Below are positions 17,870-26,566 of a stretch of 64,000 nt of DNA, one piece after another. Position numbers and translations under genes: made by a program. Under the pieces are notes generated by a model. That model did not search any database. It was given only the letters and a program-made list of their open reading frames with translations, and was not told the origin of the DNA. Origin of the DNA: Oscillospiraceae bacterium (GTDB taxonomy: Bacteria > Bacillota > Clostridia > Oscillospirales > Acutalibacteraceae); the NCBI GenBank assembly GCA_025757685.1, contig CP107220.1:645501-709500 (forward strand), given 5' to 3'. Every line of letters begins with the position of its first letter. The first letter of the stretch is position 1.

Positions 17870-18918
17870 AGCCTTTGCTCGGCGCCGCCGGGCAGGGGCT
17901 TTTTTGCGCCCAGGGCGTACAGGTCCGTGCACCGGCTCTCCAGCCGGAACAGCGCCTGCCCCTCCGGGGAAAGGGCTTTTACATCTGCCATACGGGTTAC
18001 GGTTGGAAGCGTGGCGCTGTGCTGCATTTTCGCCAGCAGCGCCTTGCCGACAGCGTTAAAGCCCAGCACCCGCAGGTACGGCGGCGTAGCCGGGTAGTCT
18101 CCTTTACCAATGCCCAGGTAGGCACGCAGCACAATGCGGCGAATGCGGGCGTGGGTGTACCGCTTGGTCTTTATGGTCGTGTACAGTTCCTCCAGGCTGG
18201 TGGCGCTTTGAGCGGCCCGAGCCAGCCGGTTCTCCAGTCCGTCGGTCACATCGTCAATGGCGGCCCAGTCCGCTGCTTCCATACGGCGCAGTACCGCCAG
18301 CACTGCCCGCTGGCAGTGCTCTATACTGTAAATTGCCTCTGCCGGGAGAGTGGCGCGAATCGCTGAGGCACTGTACAGCGGGTCCGCTGTGTCGTGACCC
18401 AGCCCCAGCCGCTGCACACAGGTGCAGGGTAGTTGGGTGCATTCCATATATTCCAGTGCCAAAATGTTATTAGGCGTGTCCAGCAGCGGGCTGTCGATGA
18501 CTTTGCGCCGAGCTGCCGGGTAGGAGCACCCGGTTTTCATCACTTGTGCGATCTCCCCTTGGTGGGCCTTGATTTCTCCGGCCAGTGCCGTCAACGCCTG
18601 CAAATCGGCGCATTCGGTGCCAAAGGTCAGTCGCTCCACCACACCGGTGGCCTCCAGCAGCTGCACCCCCGCCCGGGCAAAGCCCTCGGCAGAGCGGGTG
18701 GCGTAGGCGGTGGGCAGCTCCAGCACCAGGTCGGCGCCACCCTTTAGCGCTGCTTCCGTGCGGGCGCGCTTGTCATACACCGCAAAGGTGCCCCGCTGCA
18801 CAAAGTTGCCGCTCATGACGCACACCACAGCATCGCCGGGGTGGCACTTCACTTGGTCAATTAAGTGTTTATGCCCGGCGTGAAAGGGGTTAAATTCACA
18901 AATTATACCGCTGATCAT
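17851..18918 (-). CDS. tmcAL: tRNA(Met) cytidine acetate ligase
   Basis: A 355-residue nucleotidyltransferase-like enzyme (formerly YlbM) that activates acetate with ATP and acetylates C34 of elongator tRNA-Met. The HIGH-type motif HAGH is at residues 13-16 (GIICEFNPFHAGH), and SGNFVQRG and the C-terminal ARIRRIVLRAYLGI are family features. It is divergent from ackA, with overlapping promoters. The pairing is apt, since acetate kinase and this enzyme both handle acetate, but that link is only my inference. Confidence 0.93.
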   Translation of the reverse strand: MISGIICEFNPFHAGHKHLIDQVKCHPGDAVVCVMSGNFVQRGTFAVYDKRARTEAALKGGADLVLELPTAYATRSAEGFARAGVQLLEATGVVERLTFGTECADLQALTALAGEIKAHQGEIAQVMKTGCSYPAARRKVIDSPLLDTPNNILALEYMECTQLPCTCVQRLGLGHDTADPLYSASAIRATLPAEAIYSIEHCQRAVLAVLRRMEAADWAAIDDVTDGLENRLARAAQSATSLEELYTTIKTKRYTHARIRRIVLRAYLGIGKGDYPATPPYLRVLGFNAVGKALLAKMQHSATLPTVTRMADVKALSPEGQALFRLESRCTDLYALGAKKPLPGGAEQRLQIVST

Positions 18919-18937
18919 AAAAAAATCCCGTTTTCCC

Positions 18938-18967
18938 TTGACAATATTATAATATATATATTATTAT
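18938..18967 (+). promoter_or_regulatory. Promoter of ackA
   Basis: TTGACA (18938-18943) with TATTAT (18962-18967) at an 18-base spacer; TATAAT at 18965-18970 is an alternative at 21. The region is almost pure A/T and has two copies of the self-complementary octamer ATTATAAT (18946-18953, 18963-18970). Confidence 0.72.
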
Positions 18968-18991
18968 AATGGCTGTAGAATTCTATTGCAA
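18963..18991 (-). promoter_or_regulatory. Promoter of tmcAL, overlapping the ackA promoter
   Basis: Minus strand TTGCAA (18991-18986) and TATAAT (18968-18963) with a 17-base spacer. It uses the same ATTATAAT block as the ackA -10 region, so the two promoters face each other and probably compete. Confidence 0.65.
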
Positions 18992-19009
18992 GATTTGGAG
19001 GGATAAATT

Positions 19010-20233
19010 TTGAAAATTCTGGTTATTAACTGCGGTAGTTCTTCCTTAAAATATCAGCTGATGGATATGAGCGATCTGTCCGTGCTGTGTAAAGGCGTCA
19101 TTGAGCGGATCGGTATGACCATCAACGGCGGCGAGAAGAATGTGTCTGTCAAGGTGAATGGACAGAAGTTTGAGTACGACAAGGAACTGCCTACCCATAC
19201 GGATGCTTTTAACGAAGTGAAGCACATTCTGTGCGAGAGCGAGCACAAGGTGATCGACTCTATGAAAGAGATTGACGCCGTAGGCCACCGCATCGTGCAG
19301 GGCGGCGATATTTACACTCACAGCGTGCTGGTGGATGAAACGGTAGTGGAGAACCTGCGCAAGCTGTCTCCGCTGGCGCCGCTGCACAACCCCGGCCATA
19401 TCCAGGGCTATGAGGCCTGCAAGGCCGTTGTGGGTCCGGATGTGCCCCAGGTGGTGGTGTTTGATACCGCATTCCACAGCACTATGCCGCCGAAGGCTTA
19501 TATGTATGCTGTACCCTATGAGTGGTACGAGAAGTACGGCGTGCGCCGCTACGGCTTCCATGGCACTTCTCACTTTTATGTATCTCACCGCTGCGCAGAC
19601 AAGATGGGCAAGCCCATTGAAGATCTGAAGCTGATCACCTGCCACCTGGGCAACGGCTCTTCCGTGGCTGCTGTGGATCACGGCAAAGTGGTAGACACCT
19701 CCATGGGCTTTACCCCGTTGGACGGCTTTATGATGGGCACCCGCTCCGGCGGTGTGGACCCCTCTGTGGTCACCTTTATGATGAAGAAGCTGGGTCTGAC
19801 CCCGGATGAGATGGACACCATTCTCAACAAGCAGTCCGGTGTGAACGCCATCTCCGGCGTGTCCTCCGATGACCGTGACATTTGCGCCGCACAGAATGCC
19901 GGCAACAAGCGTGCCAGCCTGGCGCATGAGATGCAGGCCTATGAGATCGCCAAGTTTATCGGCTCCTATATTGCCGCTATGAACGGCGTGGACGGCATTG
20001 TGTTTACCGGCGGTATCGGCGAAAACGGCCACTGGCTGCGCTCTCGGATCTGCTCTTACCTGGGTTATATGGGTGTGCAGATCGACGAGGAACTGAACCA
20101 AGCCACCGTGAAGGGCGCCGAGGCGGAATTGACCGATCCCAGTGCCAAGGTGCGTGTGTTTATCCTGGCTACCGACGAGGAGCTGGTGATCGCGCAGGAG
20201 ACCCAAAAGGTTGTAGAAAGCCTGCAAAAATAA
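19010..20233 (+). CDS. ackA: Acetate kinase
   Basis: A 407-residue ASKHA enzyme that converts acetyl phosphate and ADP to acetate and ATP, the main energy step of many fermenters. The N-terminal INCGSSSLKYQL, the RYGFHGTSH segment and the C-terminal FTGGIGENG are all present. The start is TTG at 19010, with TTGGAGG 7 bases upstream. A phosphotransacetylase gene is not adjacent. Confidence 0.97.
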   Translation: MKILVINCGSSSLKYQLMDMSDLSVLCKGVIERIGMTINGGEKNVSVKVNGQKFEYDKELPTHTDAFNEVKHILCESEHKVIDSMKEIDAVGHRIVQGGDIYTHSVLVDETVVENLRKLSPLAPLHNPGHIQGYEACKAVVGPDVPQVVVFDTAFHSTMPPKAYMYAVPYEWYEKYGVRRYGFHGTSHFYVSHRCADKMGKPIEDLKLITCHLGNGSSVAAVDHGKVVDTSMGFTPLDGFMMGTRSGGVDPSVVTFMMKKLGLTPDEMDTILNKQSGVNAISGVSSDDRDICAAQNAGNKRASLAHEMQAYEIAKFIGSYIAAMNGVDGIVFTGGIGENGHWLRSRICSYLGYMGVQIDEELNQATVKGAEAELTDPSAKVRVFILATDEELVIAQETQKVVESLQK

Positions 20234-20287
20234 GCGCTTGTAAATTCTGTTTTTACATACAATATTATCAGCAAAGGAGGAGCGAAT

Positions 20288-20503
20288 ATGCCGGAAATTA
20301 AGTATGAGATTACGGAGCACCTGGGTGTGATCTCTGAGACAGCGCGGGGCTGGACCCGAGAGGTAAATATGATCTCTTGGAACGGCCGCGAGCCGAAGAT
20401 CGATGTGAGAGACTGGTCACCCGACCACACCAAGATGAGCAAAGGTCTGACCTTTACCAAGGAAGAGATCGTTGAGCTGAAAAATCTGGTTGAAAAACTC
20501 TAA
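20288..20503 (+). CDS. Small YdbC/PC4-like DNA-binding protein
   Basis: A 71-residue protein resembling the YdbC family of bacterial PC4-type single-strand binding proteins. Features are the alternating strand pattern, the GWTREVNMISWNGREPKIDVRDW core (positions 21-43) and a terminal helix KEEIVELKNLVEKL. AAAGGAGGAG lies just upstream of the ATG. It follows ackA by 54 bases and ends at a terminator. PC4-like proteins bind single-stranded DNA; the target in this cell is unknown. Confidence 0.82.
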   Translation: MPEIKYEITEHLGVISETARGWTREVNMISWNGREPKIDVRDWSPDHTKMSKGLTFTKEEIVELKNLVEKL

Positions 20504-20514
20504 GCAAGGTGAGA

Positions 20515-20537
20515 GGGCACCCGGTGGGTGCCCTTTG
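20515..20537 (+). terminator. Terminator after the YdbC-like gene
   Basis: An 8-bp stem GGGCACCC/GGGTGCCC with a 3-base loop, followed by TTTGCCCTTTT. The T-run is broken, so efficiency may be partial. Confidence 0.7.
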
Positions 20538-20576
20538 CCCTTTTGTAACAAATCTATTCAAAGGTGAATTTTAGAT

Positions 20577-23207
20577 ATGGAATGGACATCATTAAACGAC
20601 TTGAGAGAGAAGTACCTGTCTTTCTTTGAGAGCAAGGGCCACCTGCGGCTGCCCAGCTTTTCGCTGGTGCCCCAGGGGGATAACAGCCTGCTGCTGATCA
20701 ACTCCGGTATGGCTCCCATGAAAAAGTACTTTACCGGCGAGGTCACACCCCCCAGAACCCGGGTGACAACTTGCCAAAAGTGCATTCGCACCCCGGATAT
20801 TGAGCAGGTGGGTAAAACGGACCGTCACGGCACCTTCTTTGAAATGCTGGGCAACTTCTCCTTTGGCGATTATTTTAAGAAAGAGGCCACCGCTTGGGCC
20901 TGGGAGTTCTGCACCAAGGTGCTGGAAATGCCGGAGGACAAGCTGTATGTGACCATTTATCAGGACGACGACGAGGCTTTCGAGATTTGGACAAAGCAAA
21001 ACGGCGTTGATCCCAGCCACATTGTGCGTCTGGGCAAGGAAGACAACTTTTGGGAGCACGGCTCCGGCCCCTGCGGCCCCTGCTCGGAGATTTATTTTGA
21101 CCGTGGCGAAAAGTATGGCTGCGGCTCTCCGGATTGCGGCCCCGGCTGCGAGTGCGACCGGTATGTTGAGTTTTGGAACAATGTGTTTAGCCAGTTCAAT
21201 AACGACGGCAACGGCAATTACACGGAGCTGAAGCAGAAGAATATTGATACCGGTATGGGTTTGGAGCGTCTGGCCTGTATTCTCCAGGGTGTGGACAATA
21301 TTTTTGAAGTGGACACCGTGCAGAACATTATGAAGAAGATCAGCGAGATCTCCGGTGCCAAATACCATGAGGACGCGCAAAAGGATGTGTCCCTGCGCGT
21401 CATTACCGACCATGTGCGTTCCGCCACCTTTATGATCGGCGACGGCGTAATTCCGTCCAACAACGGCCGGGGCTATGTGCTGCGCCGCCTGATCCGTCGG
21501 GCTTGCCGCCACGGCAGATTGCTGGGCGTGAACGAACCGTTCCTGTATAAAGTGTGCGACACGGTGATCCATGAGAACCATGTGGCGTACCCGGAGCTGG
21601 CCGATAAGGCAGAGCTGATCAAAAAGATCATTCTGTCTGAGGAGGAGTCCTTTGGCAAGACCATTGACGCCGGTTTGGCTATGCTGGACGAATATATCAG
21701 CAAGTTGGATGGCAATGTGTTCTCCGGCGAGGACGCCTTTAAGCTGAACGACACCTTCGGCTTCCCCCTGGACCTGACCAAGGATATTTTGGAGGAAAAG
21801 GGCATTACCGTGGATGAAGATAAGTTCAACGCCTTGCTGGCTGCCCAAAAAGCAACCGCCCGTGCCGCCCGTAAGGACGCCGGTGCAGACGCTTGGAAGG
21901 GCAATAGCGTAAAAATCAATGCATCGGCCACGGACTTTGTGGGTTATACAGACTTTGCCTGCGATGCTAAGGTGCTGGCTATTGTGAATGCAGACGGCGA
22001 GTTGGTAGACATGCTGGGTGCCGGGGATAGCGGCACGCTGGTGCTGGATAAGACCCCGTTTTATGCCCAGTCCGGCGGCCAGGTAGGCGACAGCGGCGTG
22101 ATCAAGAACGGCGCGGACAATGCCTTTATCGTGGCGGATACTGTGAAGAATGCGGACAAGATCTTTCTGCACCGCGGCGAAGTGACCCGCGGCATTGTCA
22201 GCGTGGGTGATACGGTACAGGCGGAGATCAATGCCGAGCGCCGCCGCAGCATTATGCGCAACCACACGGCTGCGCACCTATTGCAGGCTGCCCTGCGCCA
22301 GGTGTTGGGCACTCATGTGGAGCAGGCCGGTCAGCTGGTAGATGAGCGAGAAGTGCGCTTTGACTTTACCCACTTTAACGCCATGACCCGGGATGAGCTG
22401 CTGAAAGTGGAGCACCTGGTTAACGCCTTTATTATGGGCGCCCACCCGGTAGAGAGCATGGAGATGCCCATTGATGAGGCCAAGAAGCTGGGGGCTATGA
22501 TGCTCTTTGGCGAGAAGTACGGCAACATTGTGCGGGTGGTCAAGGCCGGCGATTTCTCCACCGAGTTCTGCGGCGGTACCCATGTAAACAACAGCGGCCA
22601 GATCGGCCTGTTCCATATTGTCAGCGAGGCCTCTGTGGCCTCCGGCGTGCGCCGCATTACGGCACTCACCGGCAACAATGTACTGGTTCATATTTATCAG
22701 GCGGACGGTATGCTGTCCGGCGCTGCGGCAATGCTGAGGAGCGCCGTTCATGACCTGCCGGAAAAGCTGGCCGCCTTGGCAGACAGCGATAAGGCCAAAG
22801 ACAAGGAGATCAAGAGCCTGAAAGAGGAATTGGCGCACTTAAAGAGTGCAGACCTGTTCGCCGCTCCAGTTGACCTGGACGGTCTGGCATTCTATACCGC
22901 CACTTTGACGGATGTGGCTCCGGACGCGCTGCGTTCTATGGGCGATGAATTAAAGAACAAAGGCGACAATGTGGTGGCTGTGGTGGCCGGTGTTAACGGC
23001 GAAAAAGCCAATATCGTTGCCGTTTGCGGCAAGGAAGCCATTGCCCGCGGCGTAAAGGCCGGCGATGTGGTGCGTGAGATTGCCAAACTGGCCGGCGGTG
23101 GCGGCGGCGGTCGCCCGGACAGCGCCATGGCCGGTTGTAAGAATGTAGACAAATTGCCGGATGCAATGGCTCAGGCTGCTGCGCTGGTACGGGATATGAT
23201 CCAGTAA
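20577..23207 (+). CDS. alaS: Alanyl-tRNA synthetase
   Basis: An 876-residue class II aminoacyl-tRNA synthetase that charges tRNA-Ala. Order: catalytic domain (1-250), tRNA recognition domain, editing domain with HTAAHLLQ (about residue 562) and the FCGGTH zinc/editing motif (about residue 663), then the C-terminal DHH-like glycine-rich region (GGGGGGRPDSAMAG). Full normal length. The ATG is 10 bases after AAAGGTG. I see no T-box leader in the 70-base gap. Confidence 0.97.
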   Translation: MEWTSLNDLREKYLSFFESKGHLRLPSFSLVPQGDNSLLLINSGMAPMKKYFTGEVTPPRTRVTTCQKCIRTPDIEQVGKTDRHGTFFEMLGNFSFGDYFKKEATAWAWEFCTKVLEMPEDKLYVTIYQDDDEAFEIWTKQNGVDPSHIVRLGKEDNFWEHGSGPCGPCSEIYFDRGEKYGCGSPDCGPGCECDRYVEFWNNVFSQFNNDGNGNYTELKQKNIDTGMGLERLACILQGVDNIFEVDTVQNIMKKISEISGAKYHEDAQKDVSLRVITDHVRSATFMIGDGVIPSNNGRGYVLRRLIRRACRHGRLLGVNEPFLYKVCDTVIHENHVAYPELADKAELIKKIILSEEESFGKTIDAGLAMLDEYISKLDGNVFSGEDAFKLNDTFGFPLDLTKDILEEKGITVDEDKFNALLAAQKATARAARKDAGADAWKGNSVKINASATDFVGYTDFACDAKVLAIVNADGELVDMLGAGDSGTLVLDKTPFYAQSGGQVGDSGVIKNGADNAFIVADTVKNADKIFLHRGEVTRGIVSVGDTVQAEINAERRRSIMRNHTAAHLLQAALRQVLGTHVEQAGQLVDEREVRFDFTHFNAMTRDELLKVEHLVNAFIMGAHPVESMEMPIDEAKKLGAMMLFGEKYGNIVRVVKAGDFSTEFCGGTHVNNSGQIGLFHIVSEASVASGVRRITALTGNNVLVHIYQADGMLSGAAAMLRSAVHDLPEKLAALADSDKAKDKEIKSLKEELAHLKSADLFAAPVDLDGLAFYTATLTDVAPDALRSMGDELKNKGDNVVAVVAGVNGEKANIVAVCGKEAIARGVKAGDVVREIAKLAGGGGGGRPDSAMAGCKNVDKLPDAMAQAAALVRDMIQ

Positions 23208-23219
23208 GGAGCAATGCAA

Positions 23220-23552
23220 ATGTGTGTGTTTTGTGAGATCGTCAGCGGCAATATTCCCTCCACCAAGGTGTATGAGGATGATCAAATTCTGGCCTTTAAG
23301 GATCTGAACCCGGTGGCACCGGTGCACTTTCTTGTGGTGCCTAAAGCACATATTGAGAATGTAAACGCCATCACGGCAGACAACAGTGCCGTGGTTGCCC
23401 ATATTTTTGAAACGATCCCGCAGATCGCAGCGTCCCAGGGGATTACCTCTTACCGGGTGATCTCCAACTGTGGGGCGGATGCAGGGCAAAGCGTGATGCA
23501 CCTGCATTTCCATGTGATCGGCGGTACGGAACTGGGGGAGAAGATTTTATGA
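23220..23552 (+). CDS. HIT family nucleotide hydrolase (HinT-like)
   Basis: A 110-residue histidine-triad protein; this family hydrolyses AMP-lysine and similar phosphoramidates. The triad HLHFHV is near the C-terminus. I chose ATG 23220 because GGAG lies 8 bases upstream and MCVFCEIVSGNIPS is the standard N-terminus; the ATG at 23214 is too close to the ribosome site. It starts 12 bases after alaS and overlaps the next gene by 4 bases. Confidence 0.93.
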   Translation: MCVFCEIVSGNIPSTKVYEDDQILAFKDLNPVAPVHFLVVPKAHIENVNAITADNSAVVAHIFETIPQIAASQGITSYRVISNCGADAGQSVMHLHFHVIGGTELGEKIL

Positions 23553-24091
23553 GTGACGCATATTACACCTTACATATTGCCGGGCTGGAGCGGCAGCTAA
23601 AGCGCTTCCCCGTGTCTGACAGTATGGACATTGCGGCCTTTATCTTTTTTGGTGATGTGGAGCTAACCAAGGCTTGCGCTGAAGAACTGCTGAAAAAGGT
23701 ACCGGAATTTGACTATATTGTGACTCCGGAGGCCAAGAGTATTCCGCTGGCTTACGAAATGAGCCGCCAAAGCGGCAAAAAATACATTGTGGCTCGCAAG
23801 GGCGTTAAGGTGTATATGGACCGACCAGAGAAGGTAACCGTCCATTCCATCACCACCCAAAAGGAGCAGACCCTGTACCTGGGTCATGAGGACGGTGATC
23901 TGCTGGACGGCAAGCGCGTGTTACTGTTGGATGATGTGATCTCCACCGGAGACAGCTTAAAGGCGCTGCGGCAACTGGTGGCTCTGTTCGGTGCAAATAT
24001 CGTGGCCAGCGCCGCGCCCTTGGCTGAGGGTGACGCTGCCGATCGGAAAGACATTATTTTCCTGGAAAAATTACCTTTGTTCTTCAAATAA
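23549..24091 (+). CDS. Phosphoribosyltransferase, adenine/xanthine type
   Basis: A 180-residue type I phosphoribosyltransferase. The PRPP-binding signature is VLLLDDVISTGDS near residue 127, and the N-terminal hood and flexible loop are of purine-salvage type (YIVTPEAKSIPLAYEMS). Adenine phosphoribosyltransferase is most similar in layout, but the base cannot be assigned from sequence. It is co-transcribed with the HIT gene (ATGA overlap), which is suggestive of nucleotide salvage. Confidence 0.82.
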   Translation: MSDAYYTLHIAGLERQLKRFPVSDSMDIAAFIFFGDVELTKACAEELLKKVPEFDYIVTPEAKSIPLAYEMSRQSGKKYIVARKGVKVYMDRPEKVTVHSITTQKEQTLYLGHEDGDLLDGKRVLLLDDVISTGDSLKALRQLVALFGANIVASAAPLAEGDAADRKDIIFLEKLPLFFK

Positions 24092-24124
24092 TAGAGCAGA
24101 GGCGGTCCTTTGGGAGGTATTCAA

Positions 24125-25078
24125 ATGTTGTCAGATAAGAAGAAAGTGGCCATTGTAGGCGTTGGTATGGTAGGTATGAGTTTTGCTTATGCGCTGCTGA
24201 ACCAGAATATTTGCGATGAGTTGGTACTGATCGACATCAACAAGGAGCGCGCTTGGGGCGAGGCGGCGGATCTGTCTCACGGTCTGCCCTTTGCGCCCAG
24301 TTCCATGAAAATCAAAGCAGGGGAGTACAGCGACTGCAGCGACGCAGATCTGGTTGTGATCTGTGCCGGTGCGCCCCAGCTGCCCGGTGAGAGTCGCCGG
24401 GATCTGCTGCAAAAGAACTACAAGGTTTTCAGCTCCATTGTGCAGCCCATTATTGCCAGCGGCTTTAACGGCGTTTTCCTGGTGGCCTCTAACCCGGTGG
24501 ATATTATGACCCAGGTGGTCTATACCTTGTCCGGCTTTCCGGCCAATCGAGTGGTGGGCTCCGGCACTTCGTTGGACAGCGCTCGCTTGCGCCATATGAT
24601 GAGCGATTATTTCCATGTGAACCCCCGCAATGTGCACGCTTATGTGATCGGCGAGCATGGGGACTCGGAGTTCGTGCCCTGGAGCCAGGCGCTGATCAGC
24701 GTAAAACCTTTGGACGACTTTAAGGCCACGCATCCTGCACTGGATGAGGATATGAAGCAGATCGCCGTGGATGTAAAGGAGTCCGCTTATGCCATCATCA
24801 AGGCCAAGAAGGCCACTTATTACGGTATCGGTATGGTGCTGGCACGATTGACCCGTGCCATCCTTTTTGATGAGAATTCTATCTTTACCGTGTCTGCGTA
24901 CCTGAAAGGGGAGTACGGTCAGCGGGGCATTTATATCGGCGTGCCTGCGGTGGTGAATCGCAACGGTGTGCGTGAGGTGCTCCAAATGGACTTGAATGAG
25001 GAAGAAAAAGCCAAGTTTGCCGCCTCTGCCGATGTGATCCACGAGATGATCGAGGAGATCGGTATGGACAGAGAGTAA
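24125..25078 (+). CDS. ldh: L-lactate dehydrogenase
   Basis: A 317-residue NAD-dependent dehydrogenase that reduces pyruvate to L-lactate. The Rossmann loop GVGMVGMSFAY is at about residues 11-21 and the catalytic His is in VIGEHGDSE. Malate dehydrogenase is a near relative, but LPGESRRDLLQKN (residues 103-115) has the substrate-loop Gln-type context of LDH (APQLPGESR). The ATG at 24125 follows GGAGGT. A classical terminator follows. NADH oxidation here fits with Rex on the facing operon. Confidence 0.9.
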   Translation: MLSDKKKVAIVGVGMVGMSFAYALLNQNICDELVLIDINKERAWGEAADLSHGLPFAPSSMKIKAGEYSDCSDADLVVICAGAPQLPGESRRDLLQKNYKVFSSIVQPIIASGFNGVFLVASNPVDIMTQVVYTLSGFPANRVVGSGTSLDSARLRHMMSDYFHVNPRNVHAYVIGEHGDSEFVPWSQALISVKPLDDFKATHPALDEDMKQIAVDVKESAYAIIKAKKATYYGIGMVLARLTRAILFDENSIFTVSAYLKGEYGQRGIYIGVPAVVNRNGVREVLQMDLNEEEKAKFAASADVIHEMIEEIGMDRE

Positions 25079-25098
25079 AACTGTAATGAAATAAGATA

Positions 25099-25125
25099 GC
25101 CGCAGGCATTGCCTGCGGCTTTTTT
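25099..25125 (+). terminator. Terminator after ldh
   Basis: Perfect 9-bp stem GCCGCAGGC/GCCTGCGGC, loop ATT, six T. Confidence 0.93.
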
Positions 25126-25141
25126 GCGCCCTAAATGGCAT

Positions 25142-25181
25142 AAAAACAAGGCATACACCTGCGGGTGTATGCCTTGTTTTT
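25142..25181 (-). terminator. Terminator of the acnA-icd-rex operon
   Basis: An 18-bp perfect inverted repeat (AAAAACAAGGCATACACC and its complement) with a 4-base loop. It is A-flanked on the left, so a U-run results in minus-strand RNA; it lies 10 bases after the operon end. Confidence 0.92.
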
Positions 25182-25190
25182 ATGTAAGGG

Positions 25191-25880
25191 TCATTCTTTG
25201 GTTTCGTCCACCAGGTAGGTGCCGCTTTCCAGCACCACCAGGGCGTACTGGCCGAATTTGTGATACCGTTTGACCTGCTGGGAAAAGGTGCGGTAGTCAG
25301 ACACGGTATAGTCCATACCATCGATCTTACGGATTTTGTTGCCGCCGCAGGCCACATACAGGTCGCCGTTGTACTGGCAGATATGCTGGGGGTTAACAAA
25401 GGTTTGGGCGTCCTTGCCGCCAATGCGCAGGTCTACCTTCATATTTTGGCAGGCGTAGCGAATCACCGCATTCTCGCCGGGACAAACGCTCCAAAAATAC
25501 TTCTCCTCCAGCGCCAGGTGCTTCACCGGGGCGTCGTGGTACTGGAACATACCGTTCCACTCCAGCGTGCCCTCTCGGTCAAAAATACCGGCCTCGCCGT
25601 TGGGGTAGATTACCAGCACCCGCCGGTCATAGAGCACCGCCGCGTCGCACTGTACAAAGTTGGGAATCTCGGTACTGATTTTTTGGAACGCAGAGCCAAA
25701 TTTGCGCAGCAGGTAGGCGCTTTTGGTGATCACTTCCTGCTCGCCTGTGGCAAAGTTTACCACCGAGTAGTTCACCTTGTATTGGGCATTGCCGGGCAGG
25801 GGGCGTTTCTCTACCAAAACCGCAGAATCCTTGTTGTAGGCAAACAGATCTACGATCTCTTTTGTGCTAATCTGTTTCAC
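25191..25880 (-). CDS. Unknown protein co-transcribed with rex
   Basis: A 229-residue soluble protein I do not recognise. It has no signal peptide or membrane segment. The pattern of short strands with aromatic turns (YDRRVLVIYPNGEAGIFDREG, YFWSVCPGENAVIRY, YNGDLYVACGGNKIRKIDG) looks like beta-propeller blades of a sensor or binding protein. Four Cys residues are spread through it. It starts 4 bases after the rex stop, so it is translated with rex; a role in redox response is plausible from context only. Confidence 0.7.
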   Translation of the reverse strand: MKQISTKEIVDLFAYNKDSAVLVEKRPLPGNAQYKVNYSVVNFATGEQEVITKSAYLLRKFGSAFQKISTEIPNFVQCDAAVLYDRRVLVIYPNGEAGIFDREGTLEWNGMFQYHDAPVKHLALEEKYFWSVCPGENAVIRYACQNMKVDLRIGGKDAQTFVNPQHICQYNGDLYVACGGNKIRKIDGMDYTVSDYRTFSQQVKRYHKFGQYALVVLESGTYLVDETKE

Positions 25881-25884
25881 TGTG

Positions 25885-26538
25885 TTACCTCGCTTCGTCC
25901 TCTGCCATAGAGGTGTTGGTCAGGTAGCCCAGGGTCATCAGACTGTCATTCAGGTGCACATTCTCCACCAGCACCTCCGGGTGAGCCATGGCAATGTCGT
26001 AATTGCTAAAGTTCCAAAAGGCCCGCACGCCCAGGCGCACCAGCATATCCGTGATCTCCTGCATATCGCTGCCGGGAATACAGATTACGGCGCACACCGG
26101 CTGGTTATCAATACAGAAGTTCTCCAAATAATTGATGTGGCGCACAGGAATGCCCTTGATCATGTTGCCGCAGATGGCTTCGTTCTTGTCAAAAATGCCA
26201 ATGAGCTTAAAGCCGCTCTGCCGGATAAAGATCTTGTTGGATACCGCCTTACCCAGGTTGCCGGCACCGATCAAAATGGTTTTTAATTCTTTATCCACAC
26301 ACAGAATTTCGCCAATGCGTTTTTGCAGTTCCGGCACATTGTAGCCGTAACCCTGCTGGCCAAATCCCCCAAAGCTGTTAAAGTCGTGGCGAATTTGGGA
26401 GGCAGTCAGACCCATACGGTCCGCCAGCTCCTTGGAGCTGATGCGTACAATGCCATTGTCCTTCAAACTCTGCAAAAATCGGTAGTATCGGGGCAGACGC
26501 TTGATGATGGACATGGATATATTTTCTCTTTTTTCCAT
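25885..26538 (-). CDS. rex: Redox-sensing transcriptional repressor Rex
   Basis: A 217-residue repressor that senses the NADH/NAD ratio and controls fermentation genes. The winged helix (about 1-75) includes KELADRMGLTASQIRHDFN, and the Rossmann domain has GAGNLGKAV. I chose ATG 26538 (MEKRENIS) because GAGAGGG lies 9 bases upstream; ATG 26547 is possible. It sits between icd and an unknown gene in one operon. I could not find a convincing palindromic Rex site in front of acnA, ackA or ldh by eye. Confidence 0.94.
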   Translation of the reverse strand: MEKRENISMSIIKRLPRYYRFLQSLKDNGIVRISSKELADRMGLTASQIRHDFNSFGGFGQQGYGYNVPELQKRIGEILCVDKELKTILIGAGNLGKAVSNKIFIRQSGFKLIGIFDKNEAICGNMIKGIPVRHINYLENFCIDNQPVCAVICIPGSDMQEITDMLVRLGVRAFWNFSNYDIAMAHPEVLVENVHLNDSLMTLGYLTNTSMAEDEAR

Positions 26539-26566
26539 AGGGTTCATCCCTCTCAAAAGAACGATT

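Noticed and set aside
20592..22277. Minus-strand frame of 561 codons opposite alaS, and a similar plus-strand frame at 27841-29214 opposite acnA
   Set aside because: Both lie fully inside well-identified enzymes and show no recognisable protein pattern.
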